A stretch of 64,000 bases of DNA from Lichenicola sp965198575 (GTDB lineage Bacteria; Pseudomonadota; Alphaproteobacteria; Acetobacterales; Acetobacteraceae). The translations under genes were made by a program, and so were the position numbers. This document shows positions 56,048 through 64,000 of the stretch, piece after piece; within the stretch, counting starts at the first letter, position 1; the number at the start of each line of letters is the position of its first letter. The stretch covers positions 1,922,001-1,986,000 of the forward strand of contig NZ_OZ240671.1 in the NCBI RefSeq assembly GCF_965198575.1, read 5' to 3'. A model generated the notes under the pieces. It worked only from the letters and a program-made list of their open reading frames with translations. It made no database searches and had not been told where the DNA came from.

Positions 56048-56818
56048 ATGATCATCAGCAACGAGACCGTCGACATCCCGGTGCCCGGCGCCCCCGGACA
56101 TTCCAGCGGCCCGATGCGGCTGCATCTGTTCCGTCCGGCGGTGCCCGGCCGGTATCCGGGGATCGTGCTGTACTCGGAGATCTACCAGGTCACCGACCCG
56201 ATCCGCCGGCTTGCGGCGATGGTGGCGGGCCAGGGCTACCTGGTGGCGGTGCCGGAAGTGTACCACGAGTACGAGCCGGCCGGGACCGTGCTGGCCTACG
56301 ATCCGCCCGGCACCAATCGCGGCAACGAACTCAAGTTCGCCAAGCCGGTCACGGCGTACGATGCCGACGCCGCCGCGACGGTCGGCTTCCTGCAGGGCCA
56401 CGAGGCCTGCACCGGCCGGATCGGCACACTGGGCGTCTGCCTCGGCGGCCATCTCGCCTACCGTGCCGCACTCAACCCTGCCGTGTCGGCGGCTGCCTGC
56501 TTCTACGCGACGGACATCCACTCCGGCTCGCTCGGCGAGGGCCGCTCCGATGACAGCCTGGCGCGGATCGGCGAGCTCAAGGCGGAGGCGCTGTTCGTGT
56601 GGGGGCGCCAGGATCCGCATGTTCCGTTCGCCGGCCGGCAGCTGATCCGCGAACGACTGGAGGCAGCGGGCGCGCGCTACGAATGGCACGAGGTCAACGG
56701 CGCGCACGCCTTCATGCGCGACGAGGGACCACGCTACGATCCGGCGCTGTATCTGGCCGGGCTGGGCTGGATGCTGGCGCTGTTCCAGCGCACGCTGGGT
56801 GGCGCATTATCAGCATAA
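56048..56818 (+). CDS. Dienelactone hydrolase family protein
   Basis: A 256-residue alpha/beta hydrolase. IVLYSEIYQVTDPIRRLAAMVAGQGYLVAVPEVYHEYE and the catalytic Cys nucleophile in GTLGVCLGGHLAYRAA, Asp in WGRQDPHVPF and His in NGAHAFMRDEGPRYDP are typical of the DLH family. ATG 56048 is preferred (GGGGGA about 10 nt upstream); ATG 55988 in frame would add 20 residues. It is divergent from the 657-residue gene with a 90-bp gap. Confidence 0.87.
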   Translation: MIISNETVDIPVPGAPGHSSGPMRLHLFRPAVPGRYPGIVLYSEIYQVTDPIRRLAAMVAGQGYLVAVPEVYHEYEPAGTVLAYDPPGTNRGNELKFAKPVTAYDADAAATVGFLQGHEACTGRIGTLGVCLGGHLAYRAALNPAVSAAACFYATDIHSGSLGEGRSDDSLARIGELKAEALFVWGRQDPHVPFAGRQLIRERLEAAGARYEWHEVNGAHAFMRDEGPRYDPALYLAGLGWMLALFQRTLGGALSA

Positions 56819-56861
56819 CGTTCATGGCGCCTTAACCGCTTGTGGCGGATCATCGTCCCTG

Positions 56862-58196
56862 ATGCAGCGCGGCCTGTTCTTCTACGAGCGGTTCCTTCTG
56901 GTCGGTGATCGCCGGCCCTGGAACGTCATGCTCGTAGCCAGGCTGCCGGGCGCGATCGAGGAGCCGGCACTCCGGGCCGCCCTCACCGGCCTGCAGGCAC
57001 GCCATCCGATGCTGTGCGTGCGCATCGTGCAGCAGGATGGCCGGCCGCACTTCACCACGCCCGACCCGGTGCCGCCGATCGAGCTGCGCATCGCCCCACG
57101 CAGCTCCGACGATGACTGGTTCACGGCTGTCGAGAGCGAGATCGACCGGCCATTCGACAGCACCCTTGGGCCGCTGCTGCGCCTGGTGTGGCTGCGGTCG
57201 GAGACGGTGAGCGAGCTCGTGCTGGTCGCCAGCCACTGCATCTGCGACGGACGCTCGATGCTGCTGCTGGTGCGCGAGATCCTGGCCGAGCTTTGCGGCA
57301 ACCGCCGGCCATCGGCCTGTGAGGGCCGCGCCCCACGCCACATCGTCAGCGTCCAGGAGCTTTGCCACAAGGACACCCGCCTGACCCGGCGCTGGCGAAG
57401 CCTGCTGTCGCATGCCGGCGCTGCCCGGTGGCTGGTCGAGTCCTGGGCCGGCTTCCGGCGCCCGCTGCCGGTGCCGATGCTGCCGAGCTACGTGATCCGC
57501 TGGGACATGGACGTGTCTGCCACCGACGCCTTGCGGGCCAGCTGCCGGCACGAGGATGTCACACCCTACACCGCGCTGGCGACCGCCTTCCTGCGCGCCG
57601 TGCGACAGGTCCGACCGCTCCAGGCGCGCAACCGGCTGCTCTGCCCGATCGACATCCGGCCGATGCTGCCGCTGATCGAGGCGGACATGCTGTTCGGCTA
57701 CCCGGACACCGTGCACCTGTCGCTGGATCCCGGCCTCGACGACGATTTCTGGCACCAGGTCCGACGGCTCCGCGGCGACCTCACGGCGCGCAAGGCCAGG
57801 CTGGATCCACGCCGCTCGATCCTGACCTCGGAGCACCTGCACGCCATCGCGGACTGGTTCATCGACCTGCAGCTGCACGGGCGCGCCCGGAACGACCTGA
57901 TGTTCTCCCATCTCGGCGAGGCGGATACGCCCACCGGCGTCGGGCCGTTCGCCGGCGGCTCGATCCTGGGTTTCCTGTCATCGATGCCGTGGCGCGGCAC
58001 CCCGGCGATCTTCTCGCTCCGCGACCAGGGCCGGATGCGGTTCTTCCTGGTCTCGCGGGAGGACGTCCTGCCGCGTGCGGATGCCGGTCGGATCCGCGAT
58101 GGCGCATTGTCGCTGTTGGGCGCCGAGGCCGGAGGTCGCGAGCTGGAGGCCGCCGCGGCGACCCCGAGACCGGAAGGGCGCGTCGCGACTGGCTGA
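56862..58196 (+). CDS. Condensation-domain (PapA/WES-like) acyltransferase
   Basis: A 444-residue protein with the condensation-fold active-site motif HxxxDG as SHCICDGRSM (about 126-135), an N-terminal half like NALMLVARL...LQARHPMLCVRI, and a C-terminal half with LCPIDIRPMLP and NDLMFSHLGE. This fits stand-alone acyltransferases that esterify or amidate an acceptor with an acyl thioester (PapA or alcohol O-acetyltransferase like). It follows the dienelactone hydrolase by 43 nt and probably shares its transcript. Acceptor unknown. Confidence 0.78.
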   Translation: MQRGLFFYERFLLVGDRRPWNVMLVARLPGAIEEPALRAALTGLQARHPMLCVRIVQQDGRPHFTTPDPVPPIELRIAPRSSDDDWFTAVESEIDRPFDSTLGPLLRLVWLRSETVSELVLVASHCICDGRSMLLLVREILAELCGNRRPSACEGRAPRHIVSVQELCHKDTRLTRRWRSLLSHAGAARWLVESWAGFRRPLPVPMLPSYVIRWDMDVSATDALRASCRHEDVTPYTALATAFLRAVRQVRPLQARNRLLCPIDIRPMLPLIEADMLFGYPDTVHLSLDPGLDDDFWHQVRRLRGDLTARKARLDPRRSILTSEHLHAIADWFIDLQLHGRARNDLMFSHLGEADTPTGVGPFAGGSILGFLSSMPWRGTPAIFSLRDQGRMRFFLVSREDVLPRADAGRIRDGALSLLGAEAGGRELEAAAATPRPEGRVATG

Positions 58197-58207
58197 GGCC
58201 TTGGGTC

Positions 58208-59167
58208 TCAGGCGGGCAGCTTCCACACCGCATCCTGCACGGTGAGACGGCCCGGTATCAGGTGTTGGGCCAGGAATGCGTCGGCGATGGCCTGCTGCTC
58301 GGCAACCACATCCGGCGTAAGCGGCAGGGCGCCGAACGTGAGCCGGTCCACCGCCTTGCGGACCACCGGCACCGGCAGCCCGGTATCACTCGCAAGATAC
58401 TGGCTGACCTGGTCCTTGTGTGCCTCCGACCAGGCGTCGGACCGGTTGACCTGGGCCATCAGCAGCCGGATCAGGTCCGGGTTGGCGTCGGCGAAATGAC
58501 GGTCGGCGAGGAAGAACTGCCGGTTGCCGACCAGGTCACCTGCCGAGGCGATCACCCGCGGGTCCGATGCCGTCTGCACCGAGGAGAGGTACGGGTCCCA
58601 GATCGCCCAGGCGTCGAGGCGTCCGCTATCGAATGCCGGCCGGGCCGACCCCGGGGTCAGGAACACCGGCTTGATATCGGCCATCGTCAGCCCGGCCTTC
58701 GACAGCGCCGCGAGCAGGAGCCAGTGCACGTTCGAGGCGCGGTTGAGGGCGACGGTCTTGCCCCGGAGCCCGGCCACATCCTTGATGGTGCTGGTTTTCG
58801 GCACGATGATGGCCTCGCCGTACGGCGCCTTCGGCTCGGCGGCGATATAGACGATGCGGTTGCTGGCGGCCTGGGCGAAGATCGGCGGGGCGTCGCCGGT
58901 GATGCCGAAATCGATCGCACCCGCCCCCATCGCCTGCAGCATCTGCGGTCCGGCAGGAAACTCGCTCCACGCCACGCGGTCGCCGGTCTTGGCCAGCTCC
59001 ACCTCGAGAGTGCCGGTGTGCTTGAGGATGATGAGCGTGCCGTAGCGCTGGTAGCCGATGCGGATGGTGCGTGGCGCGGCACCCCGGGCCCGGCCGATCC
59101 CGGCGAGGGACAGCGCCGCCATGGAAAGGCCGGCCTGCAACAGCAGGGAACGTCTGGTCGTGGACAA
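58208..59167 (-). CDS. ssuA: Aliphatic sulfonate ABC transporter substrate-binding protein
   Basis: Periplasmic binding protein for alkanesulfonates, 319 residues. It starts with a twin-arginine signal (STTRRSLLLQAGLSMAAL), then IRIGYQRYGTL, GDRVAWSEFPAGPQMLQAMGAGAIDFGITGDAPPIFAQAA, and GSARPAFDSGRLDAWAIWDP, all SsuA-like. TTG 59167 is chosen because AAGGAG lies 8 nt upstream; the upstream codons add only an unlikely leader. It is divergent from ssuD (119-bp gap). Confidence 0.92.
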   Translation of the reverse strand: MSTTRRSLLLQAGLSMAALSLAGIGRARGAAPRTIRIGYQRYGTLIILKHTGTLEVELAKTGDRVAWSEFPAGPQMLQAMGAGAIDFGITGDAPPIFAQAASNRIVYIAAEPKAPYGEAIIVPKTSTIKDVAGLRGKTVALNRASNVHWLLLAALSKAGLTMADIKPVFLTPGSARPAFDSGRLDAWAIWDPYLSSVQTASDPRVIASAGDLVGNRQFFLADRHFADANPDLIRLLMAQVNRSDAWSEAHKDQVSQYLASDTGLPVPVVRKAVDRLTFGALPLTPDVVAEQQAIADAFLAQHLIPGRLTVQDAVWKLPA

Positions 59168-59286
59168 TGCATCGGCTCCTTCTCGCCGACGTGCATTGCA
59201 TAATTCCACGATCTGATCCAGCTTGCCCGCCACCAATTAAACGCCTTGAGACCGTGCATCAGTCACGGGACCAGGAGATCGCCCTC

Positions 59287-60507
59287 ATGGCACCCGACAC
59301 GCACAACATCACGGACTTCCGCGCGCCGGCCGTTCCAGCCGATGGCGGTCGCGGCGCCAGCGAAGCCGACGTGCTGTGGTTCCTGCCGACCCATGGCGAT
59401 GGCCGCTATCTCGGCTCGCAGATCGGCGCCCGGCATGTGACGCTGAACTATCTCAGCCAGATCGCCCGCGCCGCTGACGAGCTCGGCTATTTCGGGATGC
59501 TGCTGCCGACCGGGAAATCCTGCGAGGATTCCTGGGTCGTTGCCTCGTCGATGATCCCGCTGACCTCGCGGGTTCGGTTCCTGGTGGCGGTGCGTCCCGG
59601 CCTGTCCGAGCCGTCGATGACCGCGCGCATGGCCGCGACGTTCGACCGGCTGTCGAACGGCCGCCTGTTGGTGAACGTGGTGACCGGTGGCGATCCGAGC
59701 GAGCTTGCCGGCGACGGCGTGTTCCTCGACCACACCGAACGCTACCGGGCGACCGACGAATACCTGCATATCTGGCGCCGCATGATGGCCGGTGAGACGG
59801 TGCAGTTCGACGGCCAGCACATGCAGAGTCACGGCGGCAAGCTGTTGTATCCGCCGGTCCAGGCGCCCTATCCGCCGCTGTATTTCGGCGGCTCCTCCGG
59901 CGTCGGCCAGCAGGTCGCGGCCGAGCATTGCGACGTCTATCTGACCTGGGGCGAACCGCCCGCGGCCGTCGCGGAAAAGATCGAGGCGGTGCGCGCGCTG
60001 GCCGCGGCCCAGGGACGCACGATGTCGTTCGGGATCAGGCTGCACGTGATCGTGCGCGAGACCTCTTCCGAGGCATGGCAGGCCGCCGACGACCTGATCC
60101 GCCATGTCAGCGACGAGGACATCGCCCGCGCGCAGGCGGCGTTCTCGAAGTTCGACAGCGTCGGGCAGCAGCGGATGGCGGAGCTGCACAAGGGCGGCCG
60201 CGACCAGCTGGTGATCTCGCCGAACCTTTGGGCGGGCGTCGGCCTGGTCCGTGGCGGCGCCGGCACCGCGCTGGTCGGCGATCCGGACGAGGTCGCAGCC
60301 CGGATGCGCGAATACATGGCGATCGGGATCGACCGCTTCATCCTGTCCGGATACCCGCATCTGGAGGAGTGCTACCGGTTCGCCGAGCTGGTGTTCCCGA
60401 AGCTGCCGCTGCGGGCGACCACCGGCAACGGCTACGGTCCGGCCCGCAACGCCGGCCCGTTCGGCGAGATGATCGCCAATGTCGGAGCACCGGCGGCCAG
60501 CCGGTAA
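59287..60507 (+). CDS. ssuD: FMNH2-dependent alkanesulfonate monooxygenase
   Basis: Cleaves alkanesulfonates to aldehyde and sulfite with FMNH2 and oxygen. The 406-residue luciferase-like TIM barrel shows VLWFLPTHGDGRYLG, GYFGMLLPTGKSCEDSWVVASSMIP, VAVRPGLSEPSMTARMAATFDRLSNGRLLVNVVTGGDP and HGGKLLYPPVQ (read in pieces), with an N-terminal extension of about 28 residues. AGGAGAT lies 10 nt before the ATG. The flavin reductase ssuE is not in the window, so FMNH2 must come from elsewhere. Confidence 0.95.
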   Translation: MAPDTHNITDFRAPAVPADGGRGASEADVLWFLPTHGDGRYLGSQIGARHVTLNYLSQIARAADELGYFGMLLPTGKSCEDSWVVASSMIPLTSRVRFLVAVRPGLSEPSMTARMAATFDRLSNGRLLVNVVTGGDPSELAGDGVFLDHTERYRATDEYLHIWRRMMAGETVQFDGQHMQSHGGKLLYPPVQAPYPPLYFGGSSGVGQQVAAEHCDVYLTWGEPPAAVAEKIEAVRALAAAQGRTMSFGIRLHVIVRETSSEAWQAADDLIRHVSDEDIARAQAAFSKFDSVGQQRMAELHKGGRDQLVISPNLWAGVGLVRGGAGTALVGDPDEVAARMREYMAIGIDRFILSGYPHLEECYRFAELVFPKLPLRATTGNGYGPARNAGPFGEMIANVGAPAASR

Positions 60508-60516
60508 GGCCTCGCT

Positions 60517-61248
60517 TCAGGCGGCGTTGCGGCTGGTCTCGAACACGTCGAGCGACGCCAGCAAGTCCTTCCGCGCCGGCGCAAAGGCCGGGTCGTCGTG
60601 ATGACGCGGGCGGCTCATGTTGATGGAGAAGCTGCGGGAGATCCGGCCCCGGTCGAGCACCACCGCGCGGTCGCCGAGCAGCAACGCCTCGTCCACGTCG
60701 TGCGTCACCAGCAGGACGGCGCAGCGATGCTTCTGCCAGAGCTCGCTGACCATCGCCTGCATGCGCAGCCTGGTCAGCGCGTCCAGGCTGGCGAACGGTT
60801 CGTCGAGCATCAGGAAGTCGGGCTCGCGGACCATCGCCCTGGCAATACCCACACGCTGCGCCTCGCCGCCTGACAAAGTGAGCGGCCAGGCATCGAGACG
60901 ATGACTCAGACCGACCTCCTCCAGTGCGGCCACCGCGCGATCCCGGGCATCGTGACCGGGCAGCCCGAGGGCCACGTTCTGCCACACCCGTCGCCATGGC
61001 AGCAGCCGGCTCTCCTGGAATACCACCGCCACGTTACGTGGAACGGCGACCGATCCCTCCTCGACCGCATCGAGGCCAGCGAGGGTGCGCAGCAGGGTGG
61101 TCTTGCCGGAGCCGCTGCGACCGAGCAGGGCGACGAACTCGCCCTGATGGATGGTAAGGTCGAGATCGTCCAGCACCGTCTGGTCGCCGAACCGACGGCT
61201 CAGCCCCTCGACCCGGATCGGCTGCAGCTTGGTCATGCCAAGGCTCAT
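60517..61248 (-). CDS. ssuB: Aliphatic sulfonate ABC transporter ATP-binding protein
   Basis: A 243-residue ATPase. Walker A GRSGSGKTT, Q-loop FQESRLLPWRRVW, signature LSGGEAQR, Walker B LMLDEPFASLD, H-loop VTHDVDEAL. The sequence VFQESRLLPWRRVW resembles SsuB. ATG 61248 overlaps the ssuC stop (ATGA). It converges on ssuD with a 9-nt gap. Confidence 0.93.
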   Translation of the reverse strand: MSLGMTKLQPIRVEGLSRRFGDQTVLDDLDLTIHQGEFVALLGRSGSGKTTLLRTLAGLDAVEEGSVAVPRNVAVVFQESRLLPWRRVWQNVALGLPGHDARDRAVAALEEVGLSHRLDAWPLTLSGGEAQRVGIARAMVREPDFLMLDEPFASLDALTRLRMQAMVSELWQKHRCAVLLVTHDVDEALLLGDRAVVLDRGRISRSFSINMSRPRHHDDPAFAPARKDLLASLDVFETSRNAA

Positions 61249-62138
61249 CCGCGCCGGCCGAGGCCGATCTGCTGCGGCCGCCAGACCAGCAGGACGCGCT
61301 CCAGGGTGCGGACGATCTGGTCGCTGATCAGGCCGAGCGCCGCATAGACCAGCAGCCCGACCAGGATGATGTCGGTGCGCAGGAAATCCTCGGCATCCAT
61401 CATCATGTGGCCGATGCCGGAATTGGCGTTCACCTGCTCGGCGACCACCAGCATCAGCCAGGACATGCCGACCGAAAACCGCAGCCCTACCAGCAGGTCG
61501 GGGAGCGCACCGGGCAGCACGATCTGCGTGATCGTCTGGGTGCGGGACAGGCCGAGGGTGCGCGCCATCTCCAGCAGCTTCGGGTCGACCGAGCGGATCC
61601 CCTTGAAGAGATTGAGATAGATCGGAAACATCGCGCCGAGTGCGACCAGCGCGATCTTCGGCGTTTCGCCGATGCCGAACCACAGGATGAAGAGCGGCAC
61701 CAGGGCCAGGGCCGGAAGCGTCCGCACCATCTGCATCGGTGCGTCGATCGCGTCCTCGCCGATGCGCGACAGGCCGGCCACCAGCGCCAGCCCGATGCCG
61801 GCGACGATCGCGATCGCCAGCCCGCTGCCGGCCCGCAACAGCGAAACCAGCAGGTTATGCGGCAGCGTGCCGTCGGCGATGAGTGTCCGCGTGGTCGCCA
61901 TGATCTGCAGCGGGGAGGCCAGGGTCTGCGGCGAAACCAGGCCGGTCGACGATGCCACCTGCCACAGCAGCAGGATCAGCACGGGCGAAACGACGCGGCG
62001 CAATCCGCTGCCGGACAGCCAGGCCGTGCGGGCGGCGGCACGACCCGACCGGAGAGCGGGGCGCCGGGACGATGGGACCGAGCCGATCCGCGCCGTGCCC
62101 TGGATCCGGCCGCGTTGGCCCGCGATCATGTCGAGCAT
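61245..62138 (-). CDS. ssuC: Aliphatic sulfonate ABC transporter permease
   Basis: A 297-residue integral membrane permease with about six helices. The EAA-like loop is EMARTLGLSRTQTITQIVLPGALPDLLVGLR; RTLPALALVPLFILWFGIGETPKI is typical of SsuC/TauC/NitT permeases. An Arg-rich N-terminus (about 1-45) precedes the first helix. ATG 62138 is chosen; an in-frame ATG at 62183 would add 15 residues. It is the first gene of ssuC-ssuB. Confidence 0.92.
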   Translation of the reverse strand: MLDMIAGQRGRIQGTARIGSVPSSRRPALRSGRAAARTAWLSGSGLRRVVSPVLILLLWQVASSTGLVSPQTLASPLQIMATTRTLIADGTLPHNLLVSLLRAGSGLAIAIVAGIGLALVAGLSRIGEDAIDAPMQMVRTLPALALVPLFILWFGIGETPKIALVALGAMFPIYLNLFKGIRSVDPKLLEMARTLGLSRTQTITQIVLPGALPDLLVGLRFSVGMSWLMLVVAEQVNANSGIGHMMMDAEDFLRTDIILVGLLVYAALGLISDQIVRTLERVLLVWRPQQIGLGRRG

Positions 62139-62265
62139 GGATGTCCGTCCCCTGACTGATGCAGGGAACCAGAAAACCATCACCGTCTGCAGGGCGTCAA
62201 GTTATCATGCGATCACGGATCGTATATCAGGCACGCGGCCGCGGGTCGTCATGTGGATCGTGGCC

Positions 62266-62709
62266 TCACGCGCGAGGGCCGACGTTCCAGCGGCTGACCC
62301 CCGCTGTTCCCCGCATCACACGCCTGGTCATGATCAGGGCAGCCCCCAGGGCCAGGATCAGCGCCAGCAGCCAGTGCGATCCCTGCAGCGTCCGGCTCCA
62401 ATCCCGCGGGCCACCTGCCAGCAGCAGAAATCCGAGCGTGACCACCACCGCCGTGCCGACCGCAGGTATTCCACGGCGGCGAGCGAGCACGCACAGCACG
62501 ATGAACACGACATATGCGGCCAGCGCGAACCCACGGATCATTTCGCGCAACGGATCGCCGAGCTGTTCCAGGGCGAGCGAGATGGTGTCGAACGTGTGGT
62601 CGAACGCGGCGGCGACTCCGGCGCCCAGCGAGCCCGGGCCGATCACCGTCAACAGTACCGCAAGCACCAGGCCGCCGATCCAGACCAGCCCGATGGTGTT
62701 CCTGTTCAT
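62266..62709 (-). CDS. Membrane protein of unknown function
   Basis: A 147-residue protein with about four hydrophobic helices (about 6-33, 60-80, 84-100, 113-130). No family recognised. It sits 16 nt downstream of the glycosyltransferase gene on the same strand and may belong to the same polysaccharide unit. Confidence 0.6.
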   Translation of the reverse strand: MNRNTIGLVWIGGLVLAVLLTVIGPGSLGAGVAAAFDHTFDTISLALEQLGDPLREMIRGFALAAYVVFIVLCVLARRRGIPAVGTAVVVTLGFLLLAGGPRDWSRTLQGSHWLLALILALGAALIMTRRVMRGTAGVSRWNVGPRA

Positions 62710-62725
62710 TGCCAGCCCCCGGACG

Positions 62726-63730
62726 TCAACCGATGAGGAACCATAGCCGAAACAGCAGGGTCTCGGCGGGTGTCTGGCGGATCAGCGAGCGCACCTGTCG
62801 CATCGCCTGCAGTCGCGAAAGGAGCCCGCCGGACAACGCCCGGTGCAGCGCTTCCAGATCGCGCAGCGCGGCAGGTGAGAGGGCGTGCCGGTACGCCATC
62901 AGCCCATCCACGTGCCGGCGGAACAGCTGCATGAACTCGTCCGGCCCACGCCTCAGCGCCATCACGCCGCGCCGCAGCGGCGAATGCGGCGCACCCACGG
63001 CGTTCTGCTGGTGCTGGCGATACAGCACCACCGGCACCGGATCGGCGATGAGCTGGCCGCCCGCCGCGCTGACCACCAGGTAGGACCACCAGTCATGCAG
63101 CGTGCCAGCCGGCGCCTGGCTGGCGGCGACCAGCGCCACACCAGCCGGGTTCAGCATCACCGTGCAGCCGGTGGCCACGTTCTGCGTGAGCGCCGCCGGG
63201 AAACGGCCGGGCCTGCCGCGGTATGGAGACAGTCCCAGCGGCGCCAGGTTCTCGTCGACCAGCCGTTGGCGGGCGCAATACAACGCCGGCACATCCTTCG
63301 GCACGGCCGCCAGAGCATCGACGCCGCGCCGCAGTTTGTCCGGCAGCCAGATGTCGTCCTGGTCGGCGAAGGCTGCGATCGTGTCCGGCGGCACCCGGCG
63401 CAGCAGCGACAGGAAGGAGCCGGCAATGCCGACATGGCCGTCCTGATCCTGGATCGGCGGACAGCGGCAGGGGCCGGCCTGTTCGGCAAAAGCCTGCATC
63501 AGTGTCGCGGTCTCGTCGCTGGAGCCGTCATCGCGCCACAGGAGGGACCAGGACCGGAAGCTCTGTTGCAGCAACGACTCGATCTGCTGCGGCAGGTAGC
63601 GCGCACCGTTATAGGTCGAGAGCAGCACCGCGACAGGCGTCACGTCGGCGGCGGTCTCCACGGTCCTGCCGCCCTGGCCGCCACTCCGTTCGTCCACCGC
63701 GTCAAGCGGATCCGCCAATGCGGATTGCAT
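62726..63730 (-). CDS. Family 2 glycosyltransferase
   Basis: A 334-residue transferase. VAVLLSTYNGARYLPQQIESLLQQS, the DDGSSDET nucleotide-sugar site and DQDDIWLP near the metal-binding position define GT2 of the rhamnosyl/galactofuranosyl-like type. ATG 63730 is chosen because the GT2 domain follows soon after; its ribosome-binding site is weak. It begins 30 nt after the rfbD stop, so it is probably in an O-antigen or exopolysaccharide operon. Confidence 0.87.
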   Translation of the reverse strand: MQSALADPLDAVDERSGGQGGRTVETAADVTPVAVLLSTYNGARYLPQQIESLLQQSFRSWSLLWRDDGSSDETATLMQAFAEQAGPCRCPPIQDQDGHVGIAGSFLSLLRRVPPDTIAAFADQDDIWLPDKLRRGVDALAAVPKDVPALYCARQRLVDENLAPLGLSPYRGRPGRFPAALTQNVATGCTVMLNPAGVALVAASQAPAGTLHDWWSYLVVSAAGGQLIADPVPVVLYRQHQQNAVGAPHSPLRRGVMALRRGPDEFMQLFRRHVDGLMAYRHALSPAALRDLEALHRALSGGLLSRLQAMRQVRSLIRQTPAETLLFRLWFLIG

Positions 63731-63759
63731 TGTCCGGGGAAGCCGTGTCTCGAGAGCCG

Positions 63760-64000
63760 TCAGGATGGTGGAGGCGCCAGAAGTTCGTCCACCGTGCGCA
63801 CGAGGCTCGCGTGCCAGGGCGGCAGACGGACGCCGAAGACCTGCTCCAGCTTGGTGCAATCGAGCCGGGAATCCGCCGGGCGGCGCGCCGGGGTGGGCCA
63901 GTCGGCCGTCCGGATTGCGAGCACCTCGGGCATCGTCCGCCCATGCTTCCGGGCGGCCTCGAGTGCTGCGACCGCGAGACCGTGCCATGTGGTCTCGCCG
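63760..64000 (-). CDS. rfbD: dTDP-4-dehydrorhamnose reductase, C-terminal fragment (5' end outside window)
   Basis: Makes dTDP-L-rhamnose. Only the last 79 codons are in the window. GETTWHGLAVAALEAARKHG, IRTADWPTPARRPADSRLDCTKLEQVFGVRLPPW (read in pieces) is the family's C-terminal substrate-binding end. The rhamnose pathway next to a GT2 gene supports a surface-polysaccharide locus beyond the window edge. Confidence 0.9.
   Translation of the reverse strand, partial: GETTWHGLAVAALEAARKHGRTMPEVLAIRTADWPTPARRPADSRLDCTKLEQVFGVRLPPWHASLVRTVDELLAPPPS

Overview
The window is high-GC DNA from an alphaproteobacterium. The gene content (alternative complex III next to a caa3-type oxidase, a leuS-lptE-holA order, malic enzyme, a phosphatidylcholine methylation gene) fits the Acetobacteraceae or neighbouring Rhodospirillales. 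That assignment is inferred from content and codon use, not from any search. Nearly all of the sequence is coding, most neighbours are tightly packed with 1-4 nt overlaps, and there is no rRNA operon, CRISPR array, insertion sequence or prophage.

Layout. 1-2881: 3' end of leuS, then lptE and holA. 2929-3239: a tRNA-Arg(CCU) gene split in its anticodon loop by a 234-nt group I intron. 3328-4320: quinone-oxidoreductase-like gene ending at a strong hairpin. 4510-15908: one co-directional respiratory block encoding alternative complex III (actA, actB, a fused actC-actD, actE, actF), a small membrane protein, and the four subunits of a heme-c-containing cytochrome c oxidase; together they take electrons from quinol to oxygen. 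15916-24545: mixed housekeeping and envelope genes (creA, a sulfite-oxidase-like protein, a histone-H1-like basic protein, DUF1003, a Spy-like protein, maeB, pcp, a methyltransferase, an SDR). 24585-28348: a phage-shock module with divergent pspF, a sigma-54 promoter, pspA-pspB-pspC and a fourth member with a GIN-type repeat domain. 28356-32420: exported MsrA and MsrB, a CorC/HlyC protein, a two-domain protein with an MbcA/ParS-like C-terminus and an AT-rich small membrane gene. 32631-42904: rluA-type synthase, fsr, ftsK, DUF3750, two lipoproteins in a slightly AT-richer patch, rsmD, an rsuA/rluB-type synthase, puuD, tadA. 43049-47160: a DegP/HtrA protease, a TSUP exporter, a sugar porter. 47168-51105: a lipid neighbourhood of phosphatidylserine decarboxylase, an unusual class-III aminotransferase, an Mpo1-like fatty-acid dioxygenase and a PmtA-like methyltransferase. 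51224-58196: a glutathione transferase, two large paralogous proteins of unrecognised family, a dienelactone hydrolase and a condensation-domain acyltransferase. 58208-62138: alkanesulfonate uptake and desulfonation (ssuA, ssuD, ssuB, ssuC). 62266-64000: a membrane protein, a family-2 glycosyltransferase and the 3' end of rfbD, probably the edge of a surface-polysaccharide locus.

The points most worth following are the pair of 625- and 657-residue paralogs (51929-55957), the lipid neighbourhood beside them, the phage-shock operon with its GIN-domain member, the intron-split tRNA, and two genes whose only convincing start is a CTG codon inside a CTGA overlap.
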